DNA of 64,000 bases, taken from Pseudomonas ovata (GTDB taxonomy: Bacteria; Pseudomonadota; Gammaproteobacteria; Pseudomonadales; Pseudomonadaceae). The DNA lies in assembly GCF_003131185.1 (NCBI RefSeq), contig NZ_QFFU01000005.1, positions 265,725 to 329,724 on the forward strand, given 5' to 3'. Under the pieces are notes generated by a model. The model was not told the DNA's origin and ran no database searches. It worked only from the letters and a program-made list of their open reading frames with translations. Numbering within the stretch: the stretch's first letter is position 1; each line of letters begins with the position of its first letter. Below, piece by piece: positions 1-9,297 of the stretch. The position numbers were made by a program, and so were the translations under genes.

Positions 1-1
1 C

Positions 2-2125
2 CTGGTCGCCGAAAGCCCGCTGTTTGGCCAGCGGGTCATGCAGCGCCGGCGCCGCGAGAAGCGCGCCGACCACGGCAACAACGATGCCGTGATCAAGAAC
101 CTCACCGAGCTGCGCGAAGGCGCGCCGGTGGTGCACATTGATCACGGCGTGGGCCGCTACCAGGGCTTGGCAACGCTTGAAATCGACAACCAGGTCGCCG
201 AGTTCCTGACCCTGGTCTATGCCGATGAAGCCAAGCTCTATGTGCCGGTGGCCAACCTGCACCTGATTGCCCGCTACACCGGCAGCGACGACGAACTGGC
301 CCCGTTGCACCGGCTGGGCTCGGAAGTCTGGCAAAAGGCCAAGCGCAAGGCCGCCGAACAGGTGCGGGACGTCGCGGCCGAACTGCTCGACATCTATGCC
401 CGTCGCGCAGCCCGCGAGGGCTACGCCTTCGAAGACCCCAAGGCCGACTACGCCACCTTCAGCGCCGGCTTTCCATTCGAGGAAACCCCCGACCAGCAGT
501 CGAGCATCGACGCGGTACGCGCCGACATGCTTGCTGCCAGGCCCATGGACCGCCTGGTGTGCGGCGACGTCGGCTTCGGCAAGACCGAGGTGGCGATGCG
601 CGCAGCCTTTATTGCCGTGCATGGCGGCCGCCAGGTGGCAGTGCTGGTGCCGACCACCCTGCTCGCCCAGCAGCACTACAACAGTTTTCGCGACCGTTTC
701 GCCGACTGGCCGGTCAAGGTCGAGGTCATGAGCCGCTTCAAGTCGGCCAAGGAAGTCAATGCGGCGGTGGCCGAGCTGGCCGAGGGCAAGCTCGACATCG
801 TCATCGGCACCCACAAGCTGTTGCAGGACGACGTCAAGTTCAAGAACCTGGGCCTGGTGATCATCGACGAAGAGCATCGCTTCGGGGTGCGCCAGAAAGA
901 ACAGCTCAAGACCCTGCGCAGCGAAGTCGACATCCTGACCCTGACCGCCACGCCGATCCCGCGCACGCTGAACATGGCGGTGTCGGGCATGCGCGACCTG
1001 TCGATCATCGCCACCCCGCCGGCCCGGCGCCTGTCGGTGCGCACCTTCGTCATGGAGCACAACAAGCCGACGGTCAAGGAGGCGCTGCTGCGTGAACTGC
1101 TGCGCGGTGGCCAGGTGTATTACCTGCACAACGACGTCAAGACCATCGAGAAATGCGCCGCCGATCTCGCCGAACTGGTGCCCGAGGCGCGCATCGGCAT
1201 CGGCCACGGGCAGATGCGCGAGCGTGAGCTCGAACAGGTGATGAGCGACTTCTACCACAAGCGCTTCAACGTGCTGGTGGCTTCGACCATCATCGAAACC
1301 GGCATCGACGTGCCAAGCGCCAACACCATTCTCATCGAGCGCGCCGACAAGTTCGGCCTGGCCCAGCTGCACCAGCTGCGTGGCCGGGTCGGGCGCAGTC
1401 ACCACCAGGCCTACGCCTACCTGCTGACCCCGCCGCGCAAGCAGATCACCCCGGACGCCGAGAAGCGCCTGGAGGCCATCGCCAACACCCAGGACCTGGG
1501 CGCAGGCTTTGTACTGGCCACCAACGACCTGGAAATCCGCGGCGCCGGCGAACTGCTCGGCGACGGCCAGAGCGGGCAGATCCAGGCGGTGGGCTTTACC
1601 CTGTACATGGAAATGCTCGAGCGGGCGGTCAAGGCCATTCGCAAGGGCGAACAGCCCAACCTCGACCAGCCGCTGGGCGGAGGGCCGGAGATCAACCTGC
1701 GGGTGCCGGCGCTGATTCCCGAAGCCTACCTGCCGGACGTGCATGCGCGGCTGATCCTCTACAAGCGCATCGCCAATGCCGCCGATGAAGAGGCGCTCAA
1801 GGACTTGCAGGTCGAGATGATCGACCGCTTCGGCCTGTTGCCCGAGCCCACCAAGCACCTGGTGCGCATCACGCACCTGAAGCTGGTGGCCGAACAACTG
1901 GGCATCACCAAGATCGACGCCGGCCCCCAGGGCGGACGCCTGGAGTTTTCTGCCACCACGCCGGTCGAGCCGCTGACCCTGATCAAGCTGATCCAGGGCC
2001 AGCCCAATCGCTACAAGTTCGAAGGGGCCACCCTGTTCAAGTTCATGGTGCCCATGGAACGCCCTGAAGAGCGTTTCAACACGATCGAGGCGCTGCTTGA
2101 GCGCCTGACCCCGAAAACTGCTTGA
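2..2125 (+). CDS. mfd: Transcription-repair coupling factor Mfd (3' part)
   Basis: Mfd removes RNA polymerase stalled at DNA lesions and recruits UvrA. The frame is open from base 2 with no start, so the first visible Met (base 38) is internal. About 707 residues are present of a protein usually near 1150, so the UvrB-like N-terminus is outside the window. Visible in order are the RNAP-interaction (RID) region (HIDHGVGRYQGL), the RecG-like translocase with Walker A GDVGFGKTE, motif II DEEH (IIDEEHRFG), the TATPIPRTL motif, the helicase C lobe ending in QLRGRVGRS, and the C-terminal TRCF domain. The gene ends just before a secreted CsiV-like gene, whose Shine-Dalgarno overlaps the mfd stop region. 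Confidence 0.97.
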   Translation: MVAESPLFGQRVMQRRRREKRADHGNNDAVIKNLTELREGAPVVHIDHGVGRYQGLATLEIDNQVAEFLTLVYADEAKLYVPVANLHLIARYTGSDDELAPLHRLGSEVWQKAKRKAAEQVRDVAAELLDIYARRAAREGYAFEDPKADYATFSAGFPFEETPDQQSSIDAVRADMLAARPMDRLVCGDVGFGKTEVAMRAAFIAVHGGRQVAVLVPTTLLAQQHYNSFRDRFADWPVKVEVMSRFKSAKEVNAAVAELAEGKLDIVIGTHKLLQDDVKFKNLGLVIIDEEHRFGVRQKEQLKTLRSEVDILTLTATPIPRTLNMAVSGMRDLSIIATPPARRLSVRTFVMEHNKPTVKEALLRELLRGGQVYYLHNDVKTIEKCAADLAELVPEARIGIGHGQMRERELEQVMSDFYHKRFNVLVASTIIETGIDVPSANTILIERADKFGLAQLHQLRGRVGRSHHQAYAYLLTPPRKQITPDAEKRLEAIANTQDLGAGFVLATNDLEIRGAGELLGDGQSGQIQAVGFTLYMEMLERAVKAIRKGEQPNLDQPLGGGPEINLRVPALIPEAYLPDVHARLILYKRIANAADEEALKDLQVEMIDRFGLLPEPTKHLVRITHLKLVAEQLGITKIDAGPQGGRLEFSATTPVEPLTLIKLIQGQPNRYKFEGATLFKFMVPMERPEERFNTIEALLERLTPKTA

Positions 2126-2136
2126 AGGATGGATTG

Positions 2137-2673
2137 ATGCGCCTGTTTCGTTCACTGACCCTGCTGCTGACCGTGGCCCTGACGCTGATTGCGCCCAGCG
2201 CCTTTGCCGACGGGCTGTATCAGGTTGAAACCATCCTGTTCCGCCAGCTCGGCGAGGCCCCCGCCACGCCGCAACGGGCTCCGGAACACTGGGACGCCGG
2301 CGCGAACCGGGTCACGAGCGAGAACCAACGCAGCCCGGCGCTCAGTGCCATGGTCGACAAGCTCCAGGCCAGCGGCCAGTATCAGGTCTTGCTGCACCGC
2401 GCCTGGCAGCAATCGATCGGCAGTGAGCCCAGCGTGATGGCGGTCACCGACGGCCAGGGGCAGTTCGGGCATTATCCGGTCGAAGGCACGCTGAGCCTGG
2501 CCATCGGGCGCTTTACCGATTACGAGGCCGACTTCTGGGTCAACCAGATGGACGCCCATGGCGTACTGGTCAGCAGCGAGCGCTTGAAGCAGAGCGCCCG
2601 CATCAAGAACGGCGAACTGACGTTCCTGGACTACGGCAGCCTGGCCCTGCTGGTCAAGGTTTCGCCGCTCTGA
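2137..2673 (+). CDS. CsiV-family periplasmic protein
   Basis: A 178-residue exported protein. The start was set at ATG 2137 rather than an upstream in-frame TTG at 2122. The ATG is followed directly by a good signal peptide (MRLFRSLTLLLTVALTLIAP, cut near AFA-DG) and has AAGGA about 8 bases upstream. The mature part begins YQVETILFRQ and ends with a short beta-rich segment (GELTFLDYGSLALLVKV), typical of the CsiV family often found next to mfd in Pseudomonas. Vibrio CsiV is a peptidoglycan-linked cell division factor; the same role here is only inferred. It is probably cotranscribed with mfd and ends at a strong terminator. Confidence 0.8.
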   Translation: MRLFRSLTLLLTVALTLIAPSAFADGLYQVETILFRQLGEAPATPQRAPEHWDAGANRVTSENQRSPALSAMVDKLQASGQYQVLLHRAWQQSIGSEPSVMAVTDGQGQFGHYPVEGTLSLAIGRFTDYEADFWVNQMDAHGVLVSSERLKQSARIKNGELTFLDYGSLALLVKVSPL

Positions 2674-2694
2674 CCACGTTCTTCGTCCATGGGG

Positions 2695-2721
2695 CGAGCG
2701 CTGCGGCGCTCGTCTTTTTTT
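2695..2721 (+). terminator. Rho-independent terminator after the mfd-csiV unit
   Basis: A 6-bp GC stem (CGAGCG / CGCTCG) with a 6-base loop at 2695-2712 is followed by a run of seven T. It lies 20 bases after the CsiV-like stop and closes that transcription unit before the helicase gene. Confidence 0.85.
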
Positions 2722-2747
2722 GAGCAGCGCAAGGGCTTCTTACACCG

Positions 2748-5462
2748 GTGTCATCCATTCTTGAAAAAATCCTGGCTCGCCCCTGGAAATACCTGTTCAA
2801 ACCCCAGACGCTCGAGCGCGGGCGCGACTACGCCCGGCAAAAGCGGATCGTGCTGGAGCACAGCAGTGCCCAGGTCATCCGCACGCAATGCCGTGGCAGC
2901 GGGCTGGACCGCTACACCCAGACCCTGGTGCTCAAGGACCCCGCCCACTTCACCGAATACCTGGTGTGCACCTGTACCTGCCCGGTGCGCAAGGACTGCA
3001 AGCATTGCGTGGCGGCCCTGTACTTTCTGGAAGACCCGCGCAACCGTGAAACCCTGGGGCTGACCGCCGCGCCACAAGCGCGTGCCACCCTGCCGGAGCG
3101 GCTGATCGACGACCTGATGCCACAGCCACGGCTGATTCTGGCCAGCATTGAATTCAGCGCCTTCGAACCGCGCAACGGGCGCATGCAGCGCCAGGTCCAG
3201 CACCGGGCGGCCCTGGCGTTCGCCTATGGCAAGCACTATGCGGTCGGCACCACGCATGTGAGCATCCTGACCAGCACCTTGGGCAGCGACCTGGTCAACC
3301 AGAAAAGCGACATCATCGAGCACACCGCCACCGAGACCCTGCGCATTCGCCGCCAGGGCGAACAAGAGCGGCTGTACCGCCAGCAACTGGCCAACCTGGG
3401 CTTCAAGATTGCCACCCGGCAAAGCAAGGCCCTGCCCGACAGCGCCGGCGAGATGTACGAGCTGCCCAACGACAAGGCCTGGCTGCATTTCGTCCTTGAC
3501 GAGTTGCCCACGCTGCGTGAGCAAGGCTGGGAAATTCACCAGCAGGACACGTTCGGCTTCAATGTCACGCCGGTCGATGACTGGTATGCGGAGATTGACG
3601 AACAGACCGACCGCAACTGGTTCGACCTGGAACTGGGCATCATCGTCAACGGCGAGCGCCTGAGCCTGCTGCCGATCCTGATCAACCTGCTGCGCAGCCA
3701 CCCCGAACTGACCAGCCCGGCCGCCGTGGCCAGGCGTGGCGATGAAGAACAGCTGCTGGTGCAACTGAGCCCGCCAGGCATTGCAGACGGCGCACCGGTG
3801 CAGATCGCCCTGCCTTATGGCCGGCTCAAGCCGGTGCTGGCGACCCTGGGCGACTTCTACTGGCGCGAGAACACCAGCAATGCGGTGCGCCTGAACACCG
3901 CCGATGCCGCCCGCCTCACCGAACTCGACGATCTGCCGCTGTCCTGGCGCGGCGGCGACCGGCTGCGTCAGTTTGCCGAGCGCCTGGCCAATATCAAGGA
4001 CGCGCCCGTGGCCCTGCCTGAGGGCTTGAATGCGCGGCTGCGGCCTTACCAGTTGGAGGGCCTGAGCTGGATGCAGTCGTTGCGTGAACTGGAAGTGGGC
4101 GGCGTACTGGCCGATGACATGGGCCTGGGCAAGACCTTGCAGACCCTGGCGCACCTGCTGCTGGAGAAACAGTCCGGGCGCCTCGACCGGCCGGCCCTGG
4201 CGGTCATGCCCACCAGCCTGATCGGCAACTGGCTGGACGAAGCGGCGCACTTCACCCCGCAGCTCAAGGTCCTGGCCCTGTACGGCGCGCAGCGCCATCA
4301 GGACGTCGCCGACCTGCACGACTACGACCTGATCCTGACCACCTACGCCTTGCTGCCCCGGGACCTTGAGCACCTGGCCAAACTGCCACTGCATGTATTG
4401 ATTCTCGATGAAGCGCAGTACATCAAGAACCCCAAGAGCAAGGCCGCCCAAGCGGCCCGCGAGCTGAACGCGCGCCAGCGCCTGTGCCTGTCGGGCACGC
4501 CGCTGGAAAACCACCTGGGCGAGCTGTGGTCGCTGTTTCACTTCCTGATGCCCGGCTGGCTGGGCAGCAGCAAGGAGTTCAACAGCAACTACCGCACCGC
4601 CATTGAAAAACACGGTAACCGCGACCGCTTGCTGCACCTCAATGCACGCATCAAGCCGTTCCTGCTGCGCCGCACCAAGGAACAGGTGGCCACCGAGCTG
4701 CCGTCCAAGACCGAGATCGTGCACTGGGTGGAGCTCAACGACAGCCAGCGCGATGTGTACGAGACCGTGCGCCTGGCGATGGACAAGAAGGTCCGCGACG
4801 AGATCGGCCGCAAAGGCATGGCGCGCAGCCAGATCGTGATCCTTGAAGCGCTGCTCAAGCTGCGTCAGGTGTGCTGCGACCTGCGCCTGGTCAATGACAA
4901 CCCGATCAACCCGCGCCACGGCAGCTCGGCCAAGCTGGGCAGCCTGATGGAAATGTTCGAAGAGCTGCTGGCCGAAGGGCGACGCATTCTGCTGTTCTCG
5001 CAATTCACCTCGATGCTCAGCCTGATCGAGCAGGAATTGAAGCAGCGCGGCATTGCCTATGCCCTGCTGACCGGCGCCACCCGCGACCGGCGCACACCGA
5101 TCCGCGAATTTCAGGAGGGTCGCCTGCCGGTATTTTTGATCAGCCTCAAGGCCGGTGGCACCGGCCTGAACCTGACCGCCGCCGACACGGTGATCCACTA
5201 CGATCCGTGGTGGAACCCGGCCGCCGAAAACCAGGCCACTGACCGCGCCTACCGGATCGGCCAGGACAAGCCGGTGTTCGTCTACAAGATGATTTCCCGG
5301 GGCACGGTGGAAGAAAAGATCCAGCGCCTGCAACAGGAAAAGACCGCCCTGGCCGCCGGCGTGCTGGACGGCCGCACCAGCGGCGACTGGAAACTGGGCG
5401 AGGAAGACCTGCAAGCCCTGTTCGCCCCGCTGCCACCGGTGCCGAAAAAGCCCCGGGCATAA
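2748..5462 (+). CDS. SWIM zinc-finger SNF2-type DEAD/DEAH helicase
   Basis: A 904-residue Swi2/Snf2 ATPase. The start is GTG at 2748. The N-terminus holds a SWIM zinc finger (CTCPVRKDCKHC, about residues 74-86), a module for nucleic-acid or protein contacts. The C-terminal half is the ATPase: Walker A DDMGLGKTLQ near residue 455, motif II ILDEAQYIKN, LSGTPLENHLGELWSLF, and the helicase C lobe with LKAGGTGLNLTAAD and DRAYRIGQ. Proteins of this build (RapA/HepA-like) move on DNA and remodel transcription or repair complexes; the exact partner is unknown. It stands alone between the mfd terminator and a REP element. Confidence 0.92.
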   Translation: MSSILEKILARPWKYLFKPQTLERGRDYARQKRIVLEHSSAQVIRTQCRGSGLDRYTQTLVLKDPAHFTEYLVCTCTCPVRKDCKHCVAALYFLEDPRNRETLGLTAAPQARATLPERLIDDLMPQPRLILASIEFSAFEPRNGRMQRQVQHRAALAFAYGKHYAVGTTHVSILTSTLGSDLVNQKSDIIEHTATETLRIRRQGEQERLYRQQLANLGFKIATRQSKALPDSAGEMYELPNDKAWLHFVLDELPTLREQGWEIHQQDTFGFNVTPVDDWYAEIDEQTDRNWFDLELGIIVNGERLSLLPILINLLRSHPELTSPAAVARRGDEEQLLVQLSPPGIADGAPVQIALPYGRLKPVLATLGDFYWRENTSNAVRLNTADAARLTELDDLPLSWRGGDRLRQFAERLANIKDAPVALPEGLNARLRPYQLEGLSWMQSLRELEVGGVLADDMGLGKTLQTLAHLLLEKQSGRLDRPALAVMPTSLIGNWLDEAAHFTPQLKVLALYGAQRHQDVADLHDYDLILTTYALLPRDLEHLAKLPLHVLILDEAQYIKNPKSKAAQAARELNARQRLCLSGTPLENHLGELWSLFHFLMPGWLGSSKEFNSNYRTAIEKHGNRDRLLHLNARIKPFLLRRTKEQVATELPSKTEIVHWVELNDSQRDVYETVRLAMDKKVRDEIGRKGMARSQIVILEALLKLRQVCCDLRLVNDNPINPRHGSSAKLGSLMEMFEELLAEGRRILLFSQFTSMLSLIEQELKQRGIAYALLTGATRDRRTPIREFQEGRLPVFLISLKAGGTGLNLTAADTVIHYDPWWNPAAENQATDRAYRIGQDKPVFVYKMISRGTVEEKIQRLQQEKTALAAGVLDGRTSGDWKLGEEDLQALFAPLPPVPKKPRA

Positions 5463-5474
5463 GGACGCCTTTCG

Positions 5475-5597
5475 TAGGAGCGCGCTTGCCGGTATGCCGG
5501 ACCACCGCGACCGGCTGCGTCAGCAGTCGTAAATTTGTGGCGTTTCCGAGATTTCTGCGAGCGCTTCGCACTCGGTCGCGGGCAAGCGCGCTCCTAC
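5475..5597. repeat. REP/BIME-type inverted repeat, copy A
   Basis: Arms GTAGGAGCGCGCTTGCC (left) and its complement GCAAGCGCGCTCCTAC (right) enclose about 90 bases. The interior (CGACCGGCTGCGT, AGTCGTAAATTTGTGGCG, CTCGGTCGCG) recurs almost unchanged in copy B at 15358-15513, so this is a composite element rather than a simple hairpin. It sits between the helicase gene and the convergent aldo/keto reductase. Confidence 0.85.
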
Positions 5598-5607
5598 CGG
5601 ACCGTGT

Positions 5608-6567
5608 TCAGCCCACCAGGGCAATCAACTGCTGGCGTTGGGCATCGGTCAGGCTCGGGCCGGTGCCGGCACCGGCGTTTTCCGCCATGTAGCGCGGGTT
5701 GCCGGTGCCTGGAATCACACAGGTCACCGCCGGGTGAGCCAGCAGGAACTTCAGCGCCAGTTGTGGCCAACTGTTGACCTCCACTTGCGCCGCCCACTTG
5801 GGCAATGGCTTGTCCTTGAGGCGCGAGAGCAGCCCACCGCCGCCAAACGGCCGGTTGCAGATCACCGCCACGCCGCGCTCGCGGCACAAGGGCAGCAGGC
5901 GTTTCTCGGCCTCACGGTCATCCAGCGCGTAGTTGATCTGCAGAAAATCCAGCGCCTCGGCCTTGAGCACCGCTTCGACCTGATCATAAGCCTGGGCGGT
6001 GTAGTGGCTGATGCCGATATAGCGAATCCGGCCTTGCGTCTTCCACTCACGCAACACCGGCAGGTGCGTCTGCCAGTCGACCAGGTTATGAATCTGCATC
6101 AGGTCAATGCGATCGGTCTGCAACAGCCGGAATGATTCTTCCATCTGCGCAATGCCCTCTTCACGGCCGCGGGTCCAGACCTTGGTCGCCAGAAAGGCCG
6201 GTGAGCGTGGCTCGTGGATTGACAGCAACTCGCCGGTAACGGCTTCGGCACGGCCATACATCGGCGAGCTGTCAATCACGCTGCCGCCAGCGGCAAATAA
6301 TGCGTCAAGCACGGCACGCAGGGGCTGATAGGCCTCGCTGCCTTTGTCCACGTCAAAGCCGCGATAAGTGCCCAGGCCGATGACCGGTAAAAGCTCGTTG
6401 CTCGATGGAATGACACGGGTCTGCATGGCGGGGCCTCCTACGGTGCGTGACGCAAGTGCGGACGATGTGAATGCCGGGCTGCCAGCGGCCGAATCGAAAC
6501 CCAGGGCGGCAACGCTTGCGGCCGCCAGCGTCAGCACATGGCGACGCGTCAGGCGTGATGGACACAT
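5608..6567 (-). CDS. Tat-exported aldo/keto reductase
   Basis: A 319-residue NADPH-type aldo/keto reductase. The start was set at ATG 6567, which has AAGGAG upstream and opens a twin-arginine signal (SRLTRRHVLTLAAAS); a much longer open frame upstream lacks support. The AKR core is visible: IGLGTYRGFDVDKG, the catalytic Asp/Tyr in DSSPMYGRAE, Lys in FLATKVW, His in LMQIHNL, and the C-terminal cofactor stretch CVIPGTGNP. Export to the periplasm is predicted from the Tat signal and is less common for the family. Substrate unknown. A REP element lies downstream. Confidence 0.85.
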   Translation of the reverse strand: MCPSRLTRRHVLTLAAASVAALGFDSAAGSPAFTSSALASRTVGGPAMQTRVIPSSNELLPVIGLGTYRGFDVDKGSEAYQPLRAVLDALFAAGGSVIDSSPMYGRAEAVTGELLSIHEPRSPAFLATKVWTRGREEGIAQMEESFRLLQTDRIDLMQIHNLVDWQTHLPVLREWKTQGRIRYIGISHYTAQAYDQVEAVLKAEALDFLQINYALDDREAEKRLLPLCRERGVAVICNRPFGGGGLLSRLKDKPLPKWAAQVEVNSWPQLALKFLLAHPAVTCVIPGTGNPRYMAENAGAGTGPSLTDAQRQQLIALVG

Positions 6568-6688
6568 TGAATGCTCCTTGCACAGGCGCTGGGCTTTACG
6601 AACGCGCAAAGTCCGGTCACCGTCTGTGCGACAAAACACCAAGCCTAGACCCTGAGCCCCGTTGATGAAGCCTTGATTGCAAAAACGT

Positions 6689-9274
6689 TCAGCGCCGTAC
6701 GGGCGGGGTCGCTCCCAATTGACGCCACATGGCGCGTGTGATGCGCTGCCGGTGCTGATAGCCCGCCCAGGGGTCCTGATGCAGCGATTGCAGGCGCGCC
6801 TGCACATTGCCGATATGCCATTGCGCCGCCGATACCAGGCCTGCCAGCTCCTCCCGGGCGATGGGCACCGACACCGGCAGGCCGGGCCGTGCCCGCACCG
6901 ACCAGGCCGCCACCGTGCTGCCGCCACGGGTGTTGCGCAGGTAATCGATGAAGACCTTGCCGACCCGGTTTTTCGGACCGGCGGTGGCGCTGAAGCGCTC
7001 AGGCAGTTGCCCGGCCATGAAACCGGCAATGGCCTTGGCAAAGCCCTTGACCTCGTCCCAACCGGCATGCCGCGCCAAGGGCACGATTACATGCATTCCC
7101 TTGCCGCCACTGGTCTTGAGAAACGCATCCAGCCCCAGCTCGTCGAGCACCGCCAGCAGCATCTGCGTGGCTTCGATCATGCTGCGCCACGGCAAAGCCG
7201 GGTCAGGGTCCAGGTCCAGGATCAGCCGGTCCGGTGCCTCGATACGCTCACTGGTCGCACCCCAGGTATGAAACTCGATAGCGCCCATCTGCACCGCGCC
7301 GATCAGTGCCGCCAGGCTGTCGATCTGCAACAGCGACGCATGGCCAGGATCCAGTGCCGGGTCAAGCCGGGTGATGTGCGGCAATGCCATTTGCTGAGCG
7401 TGCTTTTGAAAGAACTGCTCGCCCTGCACGCCTTCCGGGCAACGCAACAATGCTACTGGGCGACGGGCCAGTTCAGGCAGCAGCCAGTCGGCGATCGACG
7501 CGTAGAACTGCGCCAGCTGATGTTTTTGCGTTTCAGTATCAGGGTCGATGACCCGCTCAGGGTGAGTGATCGGTACGCCGGCAATCACCGACTTGTGCGG
7601 GGCTGTACGCACCGGCGTCACCGGTGCATCGAGTGCGTCGTCAGGATCATGCGCGCCCTGTTGGTCGAGTCGTTGCGGATGCTCGCGCACCACTTGCGTG
7701 GCGGGTTTATCGGTGCGCAAGCCGACAAACGACGCCTGGCGCAGCAACCCTTCGCGGGTCCACTCGGCAAATTGCACCTCGCCCACCAGACGCGGCTCGA
7801 CCCATTGCACGCCACGGCTCAAGGCACCACTCAGGGGCGTCGCCAGCGGCGAGCGCTCACGCCGCAGGCGCTTGAGCTGTTCGCTCAAGGACCTGAGCAT
7901 GGCCGCAGTGAAACCGGTGCCGACCCGTCCGGCATACACCAGCGCGCGCTCTTCATACACCCCCAGCAACAGCGCACCAAAACCAGAACGGCTGCCTTGT
8001 GGCGCGGTGTAGCCCACGATCACGAACTCCTGGCGCAGGCGACACTTGAGCTTGATCCAGTCGGCATTGCGACGCCCGGTGTAGCGGCTGCCCCTGTGCT
8101 TGCCGATCACCCCTTCAAGGCCCAGCGCATTGGCGCTCTCGATGATCTCCGCGGCGCTGGAGCGAAACGCAGCGGAAAAACGCAATAACGATCCTTCGTG
8201 CCCGGCCAGGGCCCTGGCCAAGGCGTCACGTCGTGCTTCCAGAGGCTGTTGGCGCAGATCGTGGCCATCGAGCCAGGGCGCATCGAACAGGTAATAGACA
8301 ATCGACTGGTCGCGACCGTCTTCGAAGGCGCGTTGCAGCGCCTGAAAGTCCGGCAAGCCCTGGTCATCGAGCACCACGACCTCTCCGTCCAGCCAGCTGT
8401 CTTGAAGCTTGAGCGCCGCCAGCGCCTTGGCGAGTGCCGGCATGCGCCGGGTCCAGTCATGGCCGTTGCGGCTGAGCAGACGCACCTTGCCGCTTTGGAC
8501 ACAGGCCATGATCCGGTAGCCATCGAACTTGATCTCATACAGCCATTCGCCGCTTGGCGGGCTGTCGACCAGCGTGGCCAGTTGCGGCGTGAGGCTGTCG
8601 GGAAAGGCCGGCGGTGTTTCGGTTACGAGCTTGCCTGCCTGCTTGCTCGACGGTTTGCGTTTGGCCTTGCTCGCAGGCTTGGCTGAATTGACAGCCTTGA
8701 CGCCCACCGATCCGCCGCCCAGCACGCTGTCAGGCTGCTCGCGGGTAATGTCGAACGTCTCGGCCGGGCGGGCCATGGCGTCACGGGCCTTGATCAGCAG
8801 CCATTGTTCCTTGCTGCCGCTGCCCTTGAGCCGGGTGCGCACCAGCGCCCAGTCGCCGCTCAGCTTCTCGCCCACCAGGGTGAACTCCAGCTTGCCGGCG
8901 GCATAAGCCTGGTGCGGGTCGCCATGCGGTTGCCAGATGCCACGATCCCACACAATCACATCGCCGGCGCCATACTGGCCAGCCGGAATGCTGCCTTCGA
9001 AACGGGCATAGCCCAGCGGATGATCCTCCACATGCACCGCCAGGCGCTTTTGCGTCGGATCAAGGCTCGGCCCCTTGGGCACTGCCCAGCTCTTGAGCGT
9101 GCCATCCAGTTCCAGGCGAAAGTCGTAGTGCAGGTTACGTGCATCATGTTTCTGGACGACAAACGCCAGCGCCGCGTCTTTGCCCTTGCGGTCGTCCGGG
9201 GCACTGGACTCTGGCGGTTCCGAGGTAATGTCGAAATGACGCTTGCGGGTGTATTCACTGACAGGCTTGGCCAT
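6689..9274 (-). CDS. ligD: Multifunctional ATP-dependent DNA ligase LigD
   Basis: An 861-residue three-domain non-homologous end-joining enzyme. The N-terminal 3'-phosphoesterase spans about residues 35-190 (HDARNLHYDFRLELDG, HVEDHPLGYARFEG). A Lys/Ser-rich linker of about 30 residues follows. The ATP-dependent ligase has its adenylation lysine in YEIKFDGYR near residue 248 and DGEVVVLD. The C-terminal archaeo-eukaryotic-primase-type polymerase starts near residue 560, with the metal-binding LILDLDPDP and KTSGGKGMHVIVPL. The start codon has GGAGG upstream. It lies 23 bases after ku, so the two are surely one operon; Ku recruits LigD to double-strand breaks. Confidence 0.96.
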   Translation of the reverse strand: MAKPVSEYTRKRHFDITSEPPESSAPDDRKGKDAALAFVVQKHDARNLHYDFRLELDGTLKSWAVPKGPSLDPTQKRLAVHVEDHPLGYARFEGSIPAGQYGAGDVIVWDRGIWQPHGDPHQAYAAGKLEFTLVGEKLSGDWALVRTRLKGSGSKEQWLLIKARDAMARPAETFDITREQPDSVLGGGSVGVKAVNSAKPASKAKRKPSSKQAGKLVTETPPAFPDSLTPQLATLVDSPPSGEWLYEIKFDGYRIMACVQSGKVRLLSRNGHDWTRRMPALAKALAALKLQDSWLDGEVVVLDDQGLPDFQALQRAFEDGRDQSIVYYLFDAPWLDGHDLRQQPLEARRDALARALAGHEGSLLRFSAAFRSSAAEIIESANALGLEGVIGKHRGSRYTGRRNADWIKLKCRLRQEFVIVGYTAPQGSRSGFGALLLGVYEERALVYAGRVGTGFTAAMLRSLSEQLKRLRRERSPLATPLSGALSRGVQWVEPRLVGEVQFAEWTREGLLRQASFVGLRTDKPATQVVREHPQRLDQQGAHDPDDALDAPVTPVRTAPHKSVIAGVPITHPERVIDPDTETQKHQLAQFYASIADWLLPELARRPVALLRCPEGVQGEQFFQKHAQQMALPHITRLDPALDPGHASLLQIDSLAALIGAVQMGAIEFHTWGATSERIEAPDRLILDLDPDPALPWRSMIEATQMLLAVLDELGLDAFLKTSGGKGMHVIVPLARHAGWDEVKGFAKAIAGFMAGQLPERFSATAGPKNRVGKVFIDYLRNTRGGSTVAAWSVRARPGLPVSVPIAREELAGLVSAAQWHIGNVQARLQSLHQDPWAGYQHRQRITRAMWRQLGATPPVRR

Positions 9275-9297
9275 GGCGGTGGACCTCCTTCAACCTC

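Noticed and set aside
2751..5414. 887-codon open frame antisense to the SNF2 helicase
   Set aside because: It is the GC-rich shadow of a gene with clear helicase motifs; its translation is Gln/His/Val-rich with no domain.
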